Source: Paenalcaligenes niemegkensis
GTDB lineage: Bacteria; Pseudomonadota; Gammaproteobacteria; Burkholderiales; Burkholderiaceae_B
NCBI RefSeq assembly: GCF_022230885.1
Contig: NZ_JAKGCT010000004.1
Location: 806,001-870,000 of the forward strand
Length of the DNA: 64,000 nt
Direction of reading: 5' to 3'
The position numbers were made by a program, and so were the translations under genes. The notes below the pieces were generated by a model. That model searched no databases, was not told the DNA's origin, and saw only the letters and a list, made by a program, of their open reading frames with translations. Shown in pieces: positions 17,962 to 25,988 of the stretch. Each line of letters opens with the position of its first letter. Position 1 is the stretch's first letter.

Positions 17962-18459
17962 TTATTGCAAGCCGCCCCACCTCGTCACCGCTGGCTCTGA
18001 AGTGGCCCAGCGCCAGTGCCCACCATACTGCTGGCAAATGTTCGTTAGGTACGCCGGGCTACTTTCTTTTATTTCCACGGTGAAAAGCACTTCACGGCAA
18101 GCTGCCAATGGATTAGCAATATCACGTACCACTTGCATAGTGCCTCGCTCATTACCCACAGGGATAGACTTCTTTATCTCCCATGCAATGACCTCTCCGA
18201 TTTGCGCTCCGCCAATTTTATTGGCCATCAGATTCTGCTGATCATTCTTCCATTCTCGCAACACATATTTAATGCTCGCGTCTACCGCAGCCTGAGTGCC
18301 TATTCCTACCGCATAGCCAATAGCCGGATTCGCTGTGAATGCCCCCGAACCAACGCCTGCAACCGCACCGGCTGAACTGCCTATAGAGGAATAGCCACAG
18401 CCACTGAGGCCTATCGCCACCCCCAATGCGGATAAGACAAACAGATAGCGTATGCTCAC
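17962..18459 (-). CDS. Lipoprotein, second of a tandem paralogous pair
   Basis: About 165 residues from GTG 18459, which overlaps the stop of the upstream paralogue by the classic GTGA arrangement once that gene's frame is repaired. The leader ALGVAIGLSGC is a lipobox with the acylated Cys. A Gly/Ala-rich stretch follows (SIGSSAGAVAGVGSGA), then a glycine-zipper-like AIGYAVGIGTQAAVDASIKY, and a C-terminus with NICQQYGGHWRWATSEPAVT ending RWGGLQ. The last part is clearly related to the upstream gene (WHWATAEPATARWG). It probably sits in the outer or inner membrane envelope; function unknown. Confidence 0.75.
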   Translation of the reverse strand: MSIRYLFVLSALGVAIGLSGCGYSSIGSSAGAVAGVGSGAFTANPAIGYAVGIGTQAAVDASIKYVLREWKNDQQNLMANKIGGAQIGEVIAWEIKKSIPVGNERGTMQVVRDIANPLAACREVLFTVEIKESSPAYLTNICQQYGGHWRWATSEPAVTRWGGLQ

Positions 18460-19018
18460 TGCAAGGCCCCCATCGGGCCGTAGCAGGCTCAGCCGTCGCC
18501 CAATGCCACCCGTCGGGGTTCTTACAGATAATGGCGACGAAGAACTCGCTGTCCAGAAGGGGATTGACGGCGGACATGGGAGCATGGGAAAACACAATCT
18601 CTTTGCAGGCCAGGCCGACGCCTCCGATCAGCCGGCTGACGGTCACCTTGCCCTGCGAGTCAGGCTCCAGAGGGAGCGGATGTATAACGGCCCATTCGCC
18701 CACTTCGCCTTCGTTTAATGAGGCTGCTGCCCGCACAATGGCGTCATGCTCCTCACCCCGCGTCTTACGCTGTGCATACTGTAAGCCGGCGTTGGCAACG
18801 GCTTGCACGCCCAGACCTATCCCCGTCGCCACCGCCGCATTATCCGTCATCCGGTCCGCGATGGTCACCCCTGCAATCCCAGCCCCTGCGCTGGTTCCTT
18901 CGGCTAGAAACGAACTGCAGCCCGACAATGCCACTGCCAAAACCAGCCCCAGACTGCCAAAAAAGTAACGCGAAAATACCGCGCCGGTTGCTTTGTCATT
19001 GTTATAAGTTAAGGTCAT
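18456..19018 (-). CDS. Lipoprotein, first of a tandem paralogous pair (frame broken near the stop)
   Basis: About 187 residues from ATG 19018, with lipobox LVLAVALSGCSS. A Gly/Ala-rich glycine-zipper region (GTSAGAGIAGVTIADRMTDN and AVATGIGLGVQAVANAGLQY) precedes a conserved domain ending in WHWATAEPATARWG. As written the frame runs on past the expected end; adding one base to the C5 run at 18467-18471 (plus strand) gives RWGALQ-stop, matching RWGGLQ-stop of the paralogue, and makes the stop overlap the next start. That match is strong evidence for a sequence error. Function unknown. Confidence 0.75.
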
Positions 19019-19220
19019 CAATGGTTGAGATCCGACTTGAGTGTAAAAGATCACCACGTGGTCAGGGGTCAACAAATGTTAATGCCCGATTTTTCACATG
19101 TCTTTATTAGTCAGCGCAAAATAACTGACGGTTATTCCTGCTATTCGCTTCCCCTTTTTACTTGAGTTAGGGCTAGAGTGGGATCTCCATTAATTTATTC
19201 TTTATCGAGCTCCGGCTTTC

Positions 19221-20396
19221 ATGCAAAATAAAACTCGTTGGGTTTCAGTTGTGGTGCTTATTTTCTGTGGCATTGTCGCTGCTATGCAAATGGGCAAAGT
19301 CGCCATCGGCGCTCCGCTTTTACAGCATCAGCTAGGTTTCAGTTTTAGGCATATAGGCTGGTTAACGGCGCTATTCTCCGTCCTGGGTATGGTGGGCGGC
19401 ATACCATTAGGCACGCTGGTCATGCGTTATGGTCAGCGCCGGGCAGTAATTTTGGGCCTCTGTCTTTTAGCCGTAGCGTCAGTAGCATCCACATGGGGGG
19501 AGAGCCTGCGTTGGCTGCTCAGCTGGCGAGCTGTCGAGGGCCTGGGTTTTATTATGGTCACTATCTCGTGTCCAGCTCTGGTCGATAACGCCACTGCAGC
19601 CCGCCATAAGGACACCGCTATGTCGATGTGGAGCTGCTTTATGCCACTGGGCATGGCGACGTCCATGTTGATTGGTGGCTGGTTCAGCGACTGGAAGCTT
19701 TTATGGTGGGTGTGCGCTTCACTTCCGTTAGTTGCATTAGGACTCGTCTTATGGCTAAGCTCTGCACCGCCCTCTGACCGTACCATTCTTCAATTCAAAG
19801 AAATCGGACTGCAGCTCAAACAACTCTTAGCCGCGAAGATAGCGCCTGCCTTTGCCAGCATTTTCGCTTTTTATGCTGTTATGTACTTCGCACTATTTAG
19901 CTTTTTACCCTTGCTGCTGGTCGAGCAAATGGGACTTAGCGTAAGAGAGGCTGGCTCCTTTACTGCTATTGCAACGCTGGCTAACGTAATCGGCAATCTG
20001 GGCGCAGGTCAGTTAGTCTCACGAGGTGTGTCGCGCGGCACCTTGTTATCAACGGCTTGTATCATCATGATGTTTTGTGGGGCCAGCCTGTTTTTCGCCA
20101 ATCCTGCGCCACTGGCGAGCTTACTTCTGTGTCTGGTATTTTCAGGCGTAGGCGGACTGGTTCCCGCAACCATCGTTTCGGCCGTACCACGCATAGCCCC
20201 AAGTGTGGCAGCGGTCCCTGTCACCATCGGTTTGACCATGCAGGGCAGCAACCTGGGCCAGGTAATGGGCCCTGCACTTGTGGGTTCAAGCGTGGACAGC
20301 TTTGGCTGGCCATCAGCCGGTATCGTTATCGTAGTCAGCGGATTACTTGCCTGCATCCTTATCAAGCGCTATGTGTTCACGAGCAAGACGGTTTAA
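19221..20396 (+). CDS. MFS transporter
   Basis: 391 residues with about 12 hydrophobic segments and the MFS loop 2-3 motif as GGIPLGTLVMRYGQRRAVIL. The second half starts after a central cytoplasmic loop (about residues 190-205). The pattern resembles CynX/NimT-type carriers. Substrate unknown. The gene stands alone, with a leader rich in T upstream and a long gene-free AT-rich stretch after it. Confidence 0.85.
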   Translation: MQNKTRWVSVVVLIFCGIVAAMQMGKVAIGAPLLQHQLGFSFRHIGWLTALFSVLGMVGGIPLGTLVMRYGQRRAVILGLCLLAVASVASTWGESLRWLLSWRAVEGLGFIMVTISCPALVDNATAARHKDTAMSMWSCFMPLGMATSMLIGGWFSDWKLLWWVCASLPLVALGLVLWLSSAPPSDRTILQFKEIGLQLKQLLAAKIAPAFASIFAFYAVMYFALFSFLPLLLVEQMGLSVREAGSFTAIATLANVIGNLGAGQLVSRGVSRGTLLSTACIIMMFCGASLFFANPAPLASLLLCLVFSGVGGLVPATIVSAVPRIAPSVAAVPVTIGLTMQGSNLGQVMGPALVGSSVDSFGWPSAGIVIVVSGLLACILIKRYVFTSKTV

Positions 20397-20689
20397 CAGG
20401 GGGCTTACAGCAGGAAATGATGTACGCTGACCGACATTCTGTTTTTAATTGTTATTTTTTATGTCGTTTGACACTTATTTCTTAAAATTATTTTATAGTT
20501 GTATAAAGCATTAATAAATTGACATCTTTCAGTGTAAGGTGTGATAACAGAATAAAAACTTATCCGTTTTTGCAGAAACCACAACAACGAGGTTTTTAAA
20601 TTTTTTATAGAAACGTTAAATATAGCTTAATTATATAAATTTTTAATAGTATTTTTTATAACTGGTTATTCTATTATTTGCTGCGTTTT

Positions 20690-20836
20690 TTTTCGTACCG
20701 ATTAAGTCATAAAAAACTAGTTTTTTATTAAAACATGAAGATAAAAAAACATTTTTTATGTCTACCTGAAATGTATCAATATTCCTGATTTCTGTAGTAG
20801 TCTCCTCCTTTAACCAGCCTCAGGGCTGGTTTTTTT
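20690..20836 (+). ncRNA. Possible small RNA with anti-Shine-Dalgarno segment
   Basis: A good rho-independent terminator (20812-20836) ends an apparently non-coding stretch. Just before it is the segment CTCCTCCTT (about 20802-20810), complementary to Shine-Dalgarno sequences, exposed directly 5' of the terminator stem as in several known regulatory small RNAs. The 5' end is a guess: the AT-rich sequence before it offers several weak promoter candidates. No conserved family is recognised. Confidence 0.3.
20812..20836 (+). terminator. Rho-independent terminator without an upstream gene
   Basis: Stem ACCAGCC-tcag-GGCTGGT followed by a T7 run. The nearest plus-strand gene ends 416 bp upstream, so it more likely ends an independent short transcript. 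Confidence 0.75.
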
Positions 20837-21001
20837 ATCTTTCCCCACTCTCCTGATCAGCGCTGAAAGCAGACTCTCTGATCGCTAATACATTGATGTA
20901 CAGGTTCTTTCTGACACAAAGGCACACAAAATAAGCTCTCATAGCAATCACAACTGAGAGATTATGAACATAGACAAACTATGTTTGCAGGAGTTATGCC
21001 C

Positions 21002-21436
21002 ATGAACAACAAATACGACGATGACAAGCCCTGGCCTGAAGACACAGACGACACCGGCATGGGACCCTCTGACTCATCTGACAGCCCTAGCGACCTGCCT
21101 TCGGCCGAACGCTTAACCAGCAGCGACCGTTCGCAAACGGGGAATCGTGTTGATGTGGACACCGATACCCCCGATAACACAGCAGAAGAGCTCAGCCCCG
21201 CCAATGTGGTCTCCGCCGAAGATGCCGGACTGGGTATCGACACACCAGAGCTAGATCAAGGAGAGGCCATCAACGATATGGACGATAGCAGTTTGGACGA
21301 AATAACCTCGAGCACGACTAAAAATCTCGATGAGATGCCACCTGACACCCTGCGCTTTTTAGATGATCGATACGATCCAGAACGCGTTTCAGATAATCCG
21401 GGAGAAGATGAGGATCTAGACACCAAGCAGCGTTGA
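21002..21436 (+). CDS. Acidic, Ser/Asp-rich hypothetical protein
   Basis: 144 residues from ATG 21002, chosen because AGGAG lies 8 bases upstream; earlier in-frame ATGs are too close to it. The protein is highly acidic and hydrophilic with no membrane segment: repeated DSS/DDT/SDS stretches (GPSDSSDSPSDLPS), then VDVDTDTPDNT, SAEDAGLGIDTPELDQGEAI and a C-terminal DTLRFLDDRYDPERVSDNPG. It is probably cytoplasmic and intrinsically disordered. Similar acidic hypothetical proteins occur in Alcaligenaceae, as far as I recall, but no function is known. Confidence 0.65.
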   Translation: MNNKYDDDKPWPEDTDDTGMGPSDSSDSPSDLPSAERLTSSDRSQTGNRVDVDTDTPDNTAEELSPANVVSAEDAGLGIDTPELDQGEAINDMDDSSLDEITSSTTKNLDEMPPDTLRFLDDRYDPERVSDNPGEDEDLDTKQR

Positions 21437-21474
21437 ACAATCTCTTCAGAGCGGCTTCAGGCCAGTTTTGCCAC

Positions 21475-21510
21475 TTACCCACATAAATTGTGCAAAACCA
21501 TGTTGGTAAG
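21475..21510 (+). repeat. 36-bp dispersed repeat, copy A
   Basis: TTACCCACA-taaat-TGTGCA-aaacca-TGTTGGTAAG. Aligns without gaps to copies B-E; its left arm is one mismatch from a DnaA box (TTATCCACA). Confidence 0.6.
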
Positions 21511-21603
21511 TTCATAACAAGGTCTGCTGAGCCGCATGTTGTGTGGCTTAACGGACCTTGAGTGATTTTCATCCATCGTCTGAAATACCTGCATACCCGC
21601 TAT

Positions 21604-21639
21604 TTATCCCCAAATAATGTGCACAACGATGGGGATAGC
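21604..21639 (+). repeat. 36-bp dispersed repeat, copy B
   Basis: TTATCCCCA-aataa-TGTGCA-caacga-TGGGGATAGC. The two arms are inverted (TTATCCCCA / TGGGGATA), around a central TGTGCACA palindrome. Confidence 0.65.
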
Positions 21640-21858
21640 TTTGTAATAAATCACCGGAAGCCGCATTCAGCCTGGCGCTCCAGAGGGGTGGATAGCTTTC
21701 GCTCATAGCAGCAATAAAGGGCTAAACCGGCGTTTGCAGTGGAGATTTCTAAGCCGCGGATACGATTTCGACACTTTCAACCACGTGTTTTTACTTTATT
21801 CGCCTTCTGCGTGTTAGGTCGAGACCGGCTCCCAGAGTGTTTTATGCTCATCGCAGAC

Positions 21859-21894
21859 TTACGCACAGTAAATGTGCAAAAGCTTGTTAGCAAC
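21859..21894 (+). repeat. 36-bp dispersed repeat, copy C
   Basis: TTACGCACA-gtaaa-TGTGCA-aaagct-TGTTAGCAAC. Most divergent arms, but the TGTGCA core, the following AA and the spacing are kept. Confidence 0.55.
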
Positions 21895-21998
21895 CCCACA
21901 ACAACCTATCAAGACCCTTGTTAACATTAGCTCTTAGCGAGATGGTCACATTTTACCCATCGGCTAGCAGATGAGCAAAAACGGTCATTTCACAAAGT

Positions 21999-22034
21999 TA
22001 TACGCAGATTATGTGCACAAGCATGGGGACAACC
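21999..22034 (+). repeat. 36-bp dispersed repeat, copy D
   Basis: TTATACGCA-gatta-TGTGCA-caagca-TGGGGACAAC, same length and core as the other copies. Confidence 0.6.
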
Positions 22035-22307
22035 CGCGCTTAAACCTCCCAAGAGCGCCGCATGCGTCACTTTGGCTTAGGCTGTGTGGTTTTTGACCAG
22101 CTTGGAACCGCGATTATCTTCCCGTACAAAAATAACGCTACAATCACTGCAGAGCCTAAGCATTTCTCCCATGCGTTTTTTGGTGTCGGGCCTTGGCGGC
22201 TTCGCCCTATTCCGACCAACTTGCCACACAGCCGGGCTCCTTTCCGTGGCGCAATTTCCCTCTTTGTCGTGAAATCTCTTACTCATGTAGATACCGTTGC
22301 TGATCGC

Positions 22308-22763
22308 GTGTCAGCGGGTGAACTACTTCAATATCAGCGTAGTTTAAAAGAACGTATTTTCCATGCCTTGCTATTTGAAGGTCTAGGTATTCTGTTTGCC
22401 ACTCCGCTTGCCATGTGGATCACCGGCAAGTCAGCTGTCTCGATGGCTGCCCTTTCGGCCGTCATCTCGGCAATTGCCATGCTTTGGAATATGCTCTTTA
22501 ACTGGCTGTTTGATCGTCTGCAATTACGCTATGGTTTTAGGCGTGGTTTCTGGATGAGAATACTTCACACCTGCGCATTCGAAATAGGTCTGATTCTAAT
22601 CGTTGTTCCGCTTGTAGCGTGGTGGGTAGATACCACTTTGTGGCATGCTCTGGTTCTTGATATCGGGCTGGTGCTGTTTTTTATGCCCTACGCTTTCTTT
22701 TATAATCTGGGTTACGATCATATTCGCGCACGCATGGTGCGAGCTCGTGAATTAAAAGGCTGA
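22308..22763 (+). CDS. PACE family efflux protein (two BTP domains)
   Basis: About 151 residues if translation starts at GTG 22308; GTG 22269 is an alternative and neither has a clear ribosome site. Four membrane helices form two tandem BTP repeats. The first begins with the family signature RSLKERIFHALLFEGLGILF (Arg, His-Ala, Phe-Glu), the second with FWMRILHTCAFEIGLILIVV (His, Phe-Glu); the conserved membrane Glu of AceI-type transporters is in each. The PACE family exports chlorhexidine, short polyamines or similar cations in exchange for protons across the inner membrane. Upstream sequence is the repeat-rich spacer. Confidence 0.85.
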   Translation: MSAGELLQYQRSLKERIFHALLFEGLGILFATPLAMWITGKSAVSMAALSAVISAIAMLWNMLFNWLFDRLQLRYGFRRGFWMRILHTCAFEIGLILIVVPLVAWWVDTTLWHALVLDIGLVLFFMPYAFFYNLGYDHIRARMVRARELKG

Positions 22764-22811
22764 TTTCTACCTTAGTTGCTGTCTTCTCTCTATTCTCAAG
22801 GAAAGAGTTCA

Positions 22812-23348
22812 ATGAGACCTATTACTATGGCCGAACTGGACGAGGTTCGCGAATCGTGCAGAAAACTGGTGAGCCGACGCGCTTTGCTGTCGGCGGCGGC
22901 GGCCGTCGTTCCTATCCCTGGTGTTGATCTCAGTACTGACGTAGCCATTTTGCTGCAGATACTTCCAAGAATTAATGAAAAATTTGGGCTAAGCGCTGAG
23001 CAAGTAGAAAAACTTTCTCCCGAACTGCAAAAACTGATCGTCGTCGGAGGCGCTAGCTTTAGCGTTGGCTTACTGGGTAAAGTCATCACTCCCAGCCGGG
23101 TGATATCACTGTTGAAGTCGCTAGGCGCCAAACGTCTCGCCGGAAAGTACGCCACCAAGTATGTACCCGTGATCGGCGCTGTCGTGGCATCAACCATTAG
23201 TTATGTTGTGCTGAAGCGAGTCGGTAATAAACATATTGACGAGTGTTACCACATTGCCGCACGTCTGATCTCAACTTCCGCAGGTGACAATTCCGCAGTG
23301 TCCGACGGTCGCGGCCATCACTCGAGGCCGCAGAGCCTGACACCTTAA
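22812..23348 (+). CDS. DUF697-like small membrane-associated protein
   Basis: 178 residues from ATG 22812 (AAGGAAAGAG upstream). Near the start RRALLSAAAAVVPIPGVDLS followed by DVAILLQILPRINEKFGLS resembles the DUF697/YcjF-type helical hairpin often fused to GTPases, here standing alone. A second hydrophobic segment (YVPVIGAVVASTISYVVLKR) follows, then a short His/Ser-rich tail. It probably associates with the inner membrane. No GTPase partner is encoded nearby. Family assignment moderate; function unknown. Confidence 0.65.
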   Translation: MRPITMAELDEVRESCRKLVSRRALLSAAAAVVPIPGVDLSTDVAILLQILPRINEKFGLSAEQVEKLSPELQKLIVVGGASFSVGLLGKVITPSRVISLLKSLGAKRLAGKYATKYVPVIGAVVASTISYVVLKRVGNKHIDECYHIAARLISTSAGDNSAVSDGRGHHSRPQSLTP

Positions 23349-23367
23349 GGCAACAGGCCATTTAAAG

Positions 23368-23413
23368 ATGAACAGCCTCGTTGTGTAACAAACTACGAGG
23401 CGTTTTTTTTAAT
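23368..23413 (+). terminator. Rho-independent terminator
   Basis: Stem GCCTCGT ... ACGAGGC with a T8 run, 20 bp after the DUF697-like gene. Confidence 0.75.
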
Positions 23414-23968
23414 GATGCTCGACTAAAAGCTGATTTTTTACCCTTGACATTTATTTTGCGCTTTCGGTGGATATCTTCAGGTTCTGAAGCTCCACATCCC
23501 AGGCCGATCCTTTGTTTATGAATCTTAAAAGTCAAGTCTTGGTTACCTGATTTTTGACAGAATACTGAAAGAAATCACTCAGCAGCTAATGCTAAGCATC
23601 AAATATATATTATAAGTAGTTGTTTTTACTTATATATTTATGGAATCAAATTTTAAAAACAAATAAAAGCATTGCTTTTACTCTTCTGATCCTTAGCCCC
23701 TTCGCTTTGTAATCATGGACTAAAAGTCAAGGACAAAGTTATCCCCATTTTCTGTGCATAACTTTGGGGATAAGTACAAATAAAAATGCCGTAGGTCGCA
23801 TAAAGTGGGAAAACGAGGTTCTTTGGATACTTATTGGCATTTAATCCTAACAGCCAAACGTTACATATTTATTTTTGCCTATACCAGGCTGTTTATCAGC
23901 CGTGTCTGTTCCAGGCCCCTTCACCAAGGCCTGTTCTTGCTCGCCAAACGAAGCGGCGCTCCTCCATG
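23414..23968. other. AT-rich gene-free spacer
   Basis: About 550 bp, AT-rich in 23560-23700, containing the fifth copy of the 36-bp repeat at 23739. It holds a TTGACA at 23454, but no good -10 at the right distance. No gene seen. Confidence 0.5.
23739..23774 (+). repeat. 36-bp dispersed repeat, copy E
   Basis: TTATCCCCA-ttttc-TGTGCA-taactt-TGGGGATAAG. The best copy: perfect inverted arms TTATCCCCA / TGGGGATAA, each one mismatch from a DnaA box. Confidence 0.7.
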
Positions 23969-24310
23969 CTAAAGCGGGCCTTTGAATATAAAAAAAGCGC
24001 CTGCAATGATCAGGCCGAAGCCCACAACATGGTTGATGCTGAAGCTTTCTTTTAAATACAGTACGGAAAACAGCGCAAACACCACTAAGGTGATGATCTC
24101 TTGCATGGTTTTTAGCTCGGCTGCGCTATAAACACCATGTCCGATCCGATTCGCAGGCACAGCAAGGCAGTACTCGAAAAGAGCAATGGCCCAGCTGATC
24201 AGCACCACCTTCACCAAGGGGCTATGCGGAAACTTAAGGTGTCCGTACCAAGCGAAGGTCATGAACACATTAGAGACCACCAACAAGGCAATGGGTAAAA
24301 ATTTAATCAT
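23969..24310 (-). CDS. DMT family protein (DUF486)
   Basis: 113 residues with four membrane helices, matching DUF486: SNVFMTFAWYGHLKF near the start, the middle WAIALFEYCLAVPANRIGHG and the end GLIIAGAFFIFKGPL. Small drug/metabolite-transporter-like inner-membrane protein. Substrate unknown. It follows the lipocalin gene in the same direction but is separated from it by a terminator. Confidence 0.88.
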   Translation of the reverse strand: MIKFLPIALLVVSNVFMTFAWYGHLKFPHSPLVKVVLISWAIALFEYCLAVPANRIGHGVYSAAELKTMQEIITLVVFALFSVLYLKESFSINHVVGFGLIIAGAFFIFKGPL

Positions 24311-24324
24311 GGATTTTCAGGGTG

Positions 24325-24355
24325 ACAAGTAGAAAAAGCCCGCTATCTAAAAGCG
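24325..24355 (-). terminator. Rho-independent terminator of the lipocalin gene
   Basis: On the minus strand: stem GCCCGCT-tttagat-AGCGGGC followed by T5. Located about 50 bp after the lipocalin stop. Confidence 0.75.
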
Positions 24356-24400
24356 GGCAAACCTTTTGCTAAGCCAAGCGCATTACTAAGTATTGCTCTA

Positions 24401-24955
24401 TTACATGGGCGTACGAATAATTTCTTCCAGGCTAAAGCCAAGTTCCTGGGCGTAGTTGAGCAAATCATTCACCACGGCTTCATCCGGACTTGTGGTTCTT
24501 GAGAGCAGCCATAGGTATTCAAGGTCCGGTGAGCCTACTAATGAGTATTCGTAATCGCCCTCAACTTTCAGGATCCAGTAATCACCCCATACCATAGGTA
24601 ACCAGGATAGCCAGCCTGGCGCAAAACGCACTTCGAGCTTTGAAGGATCACTCCCTTCTCCGACTGCGGCCAAGCGGCCTTCCCCTTCAGCTGAATTGAT
24701 CGAGCCGTCTGCAATTTGGCATTGGTTAAGGACCTTTAGGCTGCCATCTTCATTAAGGACGTAGGTGGCACGCACGTCGGCTGTGCATTCGTCTTCGTAC
24801 TTGAGTGGCAAGCGTGCAACTTCATGCCATTCGCCTGCGTACTTATTGAGATCCACACCGGCCTGAGTGGGCAGGTCAGCGGCGTGTGTGCCCAAGGATA
24901 GGCTTAGCAAAAAAGCACCTGTTACTAGCAGGGGAGTAAATCGCAGAAGTTTCAT
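24401..24955 (-). CDS. Lipocalin family protein (Blc-like)
   Basis: 184 residues. Signal peptide LLVTGAFLLSLSLGTHAADL without a lipobox Cys, so the protein should be periplasmic rather than a lipoprotein like E. coli Blc. The first lipocalin signature is DLNKYAGEWHEVARLPLKYE (G-x-W). Later WGDYWILKVEGDYEYSLVGS and the C-terminal YLWLLSRTTS give the remaining conserved blocks (Arg in LSR). It likely binds a hydrophobic ligand such as lysophospholipid during envelope stress. Confidence 0.9.
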   Translation of the reverse strand: MKLLRFTPLLVTGAFLLSLSLGTHAADLPTQAGVDLNKYAGEWHEVARLPLKYEDECTADVRATYVLNEDGSLKVLNQCQIADGSINSAEGEGRLAAVGEGSDPSKLEVRFAPGWLSWLPMVWGDYWILKVEGDYEYSLVGSPDLEYLWLLSRTTSPDEAVVNDLLNYAQELGFSLEEIIRTPM

Positions 24956-25067
24956 TGTTGCCTCGTTTTGGTGAGTAGCGTGCCGTCATGATCATTTTAG
25001 GCCTTGAGTGTCTAAGCTGATAATAGCACCGCAGGTTTGCATTCCAGGGGGCGGAGTCTTTGCTTTC

Positions 25068-25213
25068 GTCGCAGTGTCTCAAAGATGCGGTCTCCTTATC
25101 CTTGCCCGCCCTCGCTTAGCATTGAGCGGTGCTGAGTTTGCGGTTCGTCGCTGCGTCTCAACGATGTCGTCTCCTTATCCTTGCCCGCCCTCGCTTAGCG
25201 TTGAGCGGTGCTG
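25068..25213. repeat. 67-bp direct duplication
   Basis: Copy 1 (25068-25134) and copy 2 (25147-25213) are ~90% identical over about 67 bp, each containing TCTCCTTATCCTTGCCCGCC and CTCGCTTAGC(A/G)TTGAGCGGT. The gap between copies is about 12 bp. Confidence 0.7.
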
Positions 25214-25352
25214 CGCACTTCCCGTGAACGGCAAGTAAAGCAGGCGTTCGCGAACTTGCGCTGCGCGCTTCGAACAGCGCTCACTTCTTTCCTGCTTTAC
25301 TCGCCGTTCGCGGCGCTCTCCGATGCGCTCGTACGGGCAAGGACAAGGAGAC
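25169..25352. repeat. Large interrupted inverted repeat
   Basis: Outer arms GTCTCCTTATCCTTGCCC (25169-25186) and GGGCAAGGACAAGGAGAC (25335-25352), one mismatch. Inner arms GTGAACGGCAAGTAAAGCAG (about 25224-25243) and CTGCTTTACTCGCCGTTCGC (about 25290-25309), two mismatches. Nested order allows a cruciform or RNA hairpin about 180 bp long. Confidence 0.65.
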
Positions 25353-25567
25353 TAAGGCTAAGGCTGAATATGAAGGCTCAGGCAAAGGTGAAGGTGGTGG
25401 CAGGGGGTACTGACGCTAAGGGCAATGAGTTGTTTTTCTGTGATTTTGTGGGTCACGTAAACCCTTAGGAACGTCTGGTGAGCTAAACGGCCATTGGCGC
25501 GTATAGTGGAGTCTGCGATATATAGGCTCAACACCGGACAACACATCAACCCCTTTTGGAGTTCACT

Positions 25568-25788
25568 ATGATCAGTCCATCGACAATAGCCGGCTACCCG
25601 CAATCCACTCAACAATTTCTTATACGCTCCGACAGTTACGTTAACGCTTCTTCTGTGCCCTTTCTTTCATCTGAAATTCATATCGGTGAAATGAAATTCA
25701 GCATTTTGGCGGGAGATCCGCGTTCTCGCCCTAAAAAAAGGCGCCTAAGAAAGCTCCTGCAGAGCCGACAGAAAAACCAAGAAAATAA
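25568..25788 (+). CDS. Small hypothetical protein with basic Ala/Pro/Lys tail (probable frame error)
   Basis: From ATG 25568, with GGAG 6 bases upstream. As written the frame continues to 25822 (84 residues). Adding one A to the A7 run at 25733-25739 changes the end to RPKKKAPKKAPAEPTEKPRK-stop at 25788 (73 residues), a more natural Lys/Ala/Pro-rich tail. The N-terminal half (IAGYPQSTQQFLIRSDSYVN and IHIGEMKFSILAGDP) has no recognised domain. Function unknown. Confidence 0.5.
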
Positions 25789-25988
25789 GTTGCAGTCTAA
25801 AACCAGCTATACCGTTGCTTGAGCTAACCGGCCTGGCCGACTGAAATCGCATTACGGCGGTATGCTCAAACTATGGATTACCCCTATTCCTGTGCCTTCC
25901 GGTTTTGGGCTATTAATGCAATTTACATTGCATAATAAAAACCAGGTTTTAGTCTGTTACCTCAGACTAGCCCCCAGAGGAGAAACTC

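Larger units (their letters stand above)
20397..21001. other. AT-rich gene-free region with possible small RNA
   Basis: Around 20430-20790 the sequence is strikingly AT-rich, with runs of T6-T8 and A7, unlike the surrounding genes. No protein-coding frame is convincing. It ends with an intrinsic terminator at 20812 that has no gene upstream within 400 bp. See the separate entry for the possible small RNA. Confidence 0.5.
21437..22307. other. Gene-free spacer with four copies of a 36-bp repeat
   Basis: Some 870 bp without a convincing gene. It carries four same-oriented copies of a 36-bp semi-palindromic element at 21475, 21604, 21859 and 21999; a fifth lies at 23739. Two short open frames here have no ribosome site or recognisable content. 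Confidence 0.6.
24956..25567. other. Repeat-rich gene-free spacer
   Basis: About 610 bp without a credible gene. It holds a 67-bp direct duplication and a long imperfect inverted structure (see separate entries). Confidence 0.55.

Noticed and set aside
21475..23774. Chromosomal replication origin
   Set aside because: DnaA-box-like arms are present but there is no dnaA, dnaN, gidA or AT-rich unwinding element in the usual order, and the boxes have mismatches.
23834..24055. Plus-strand 73-residue open frame
   Set aside because: It overlaps the end of the DUF486 gene on the opposite strand and shows no recognisable content.
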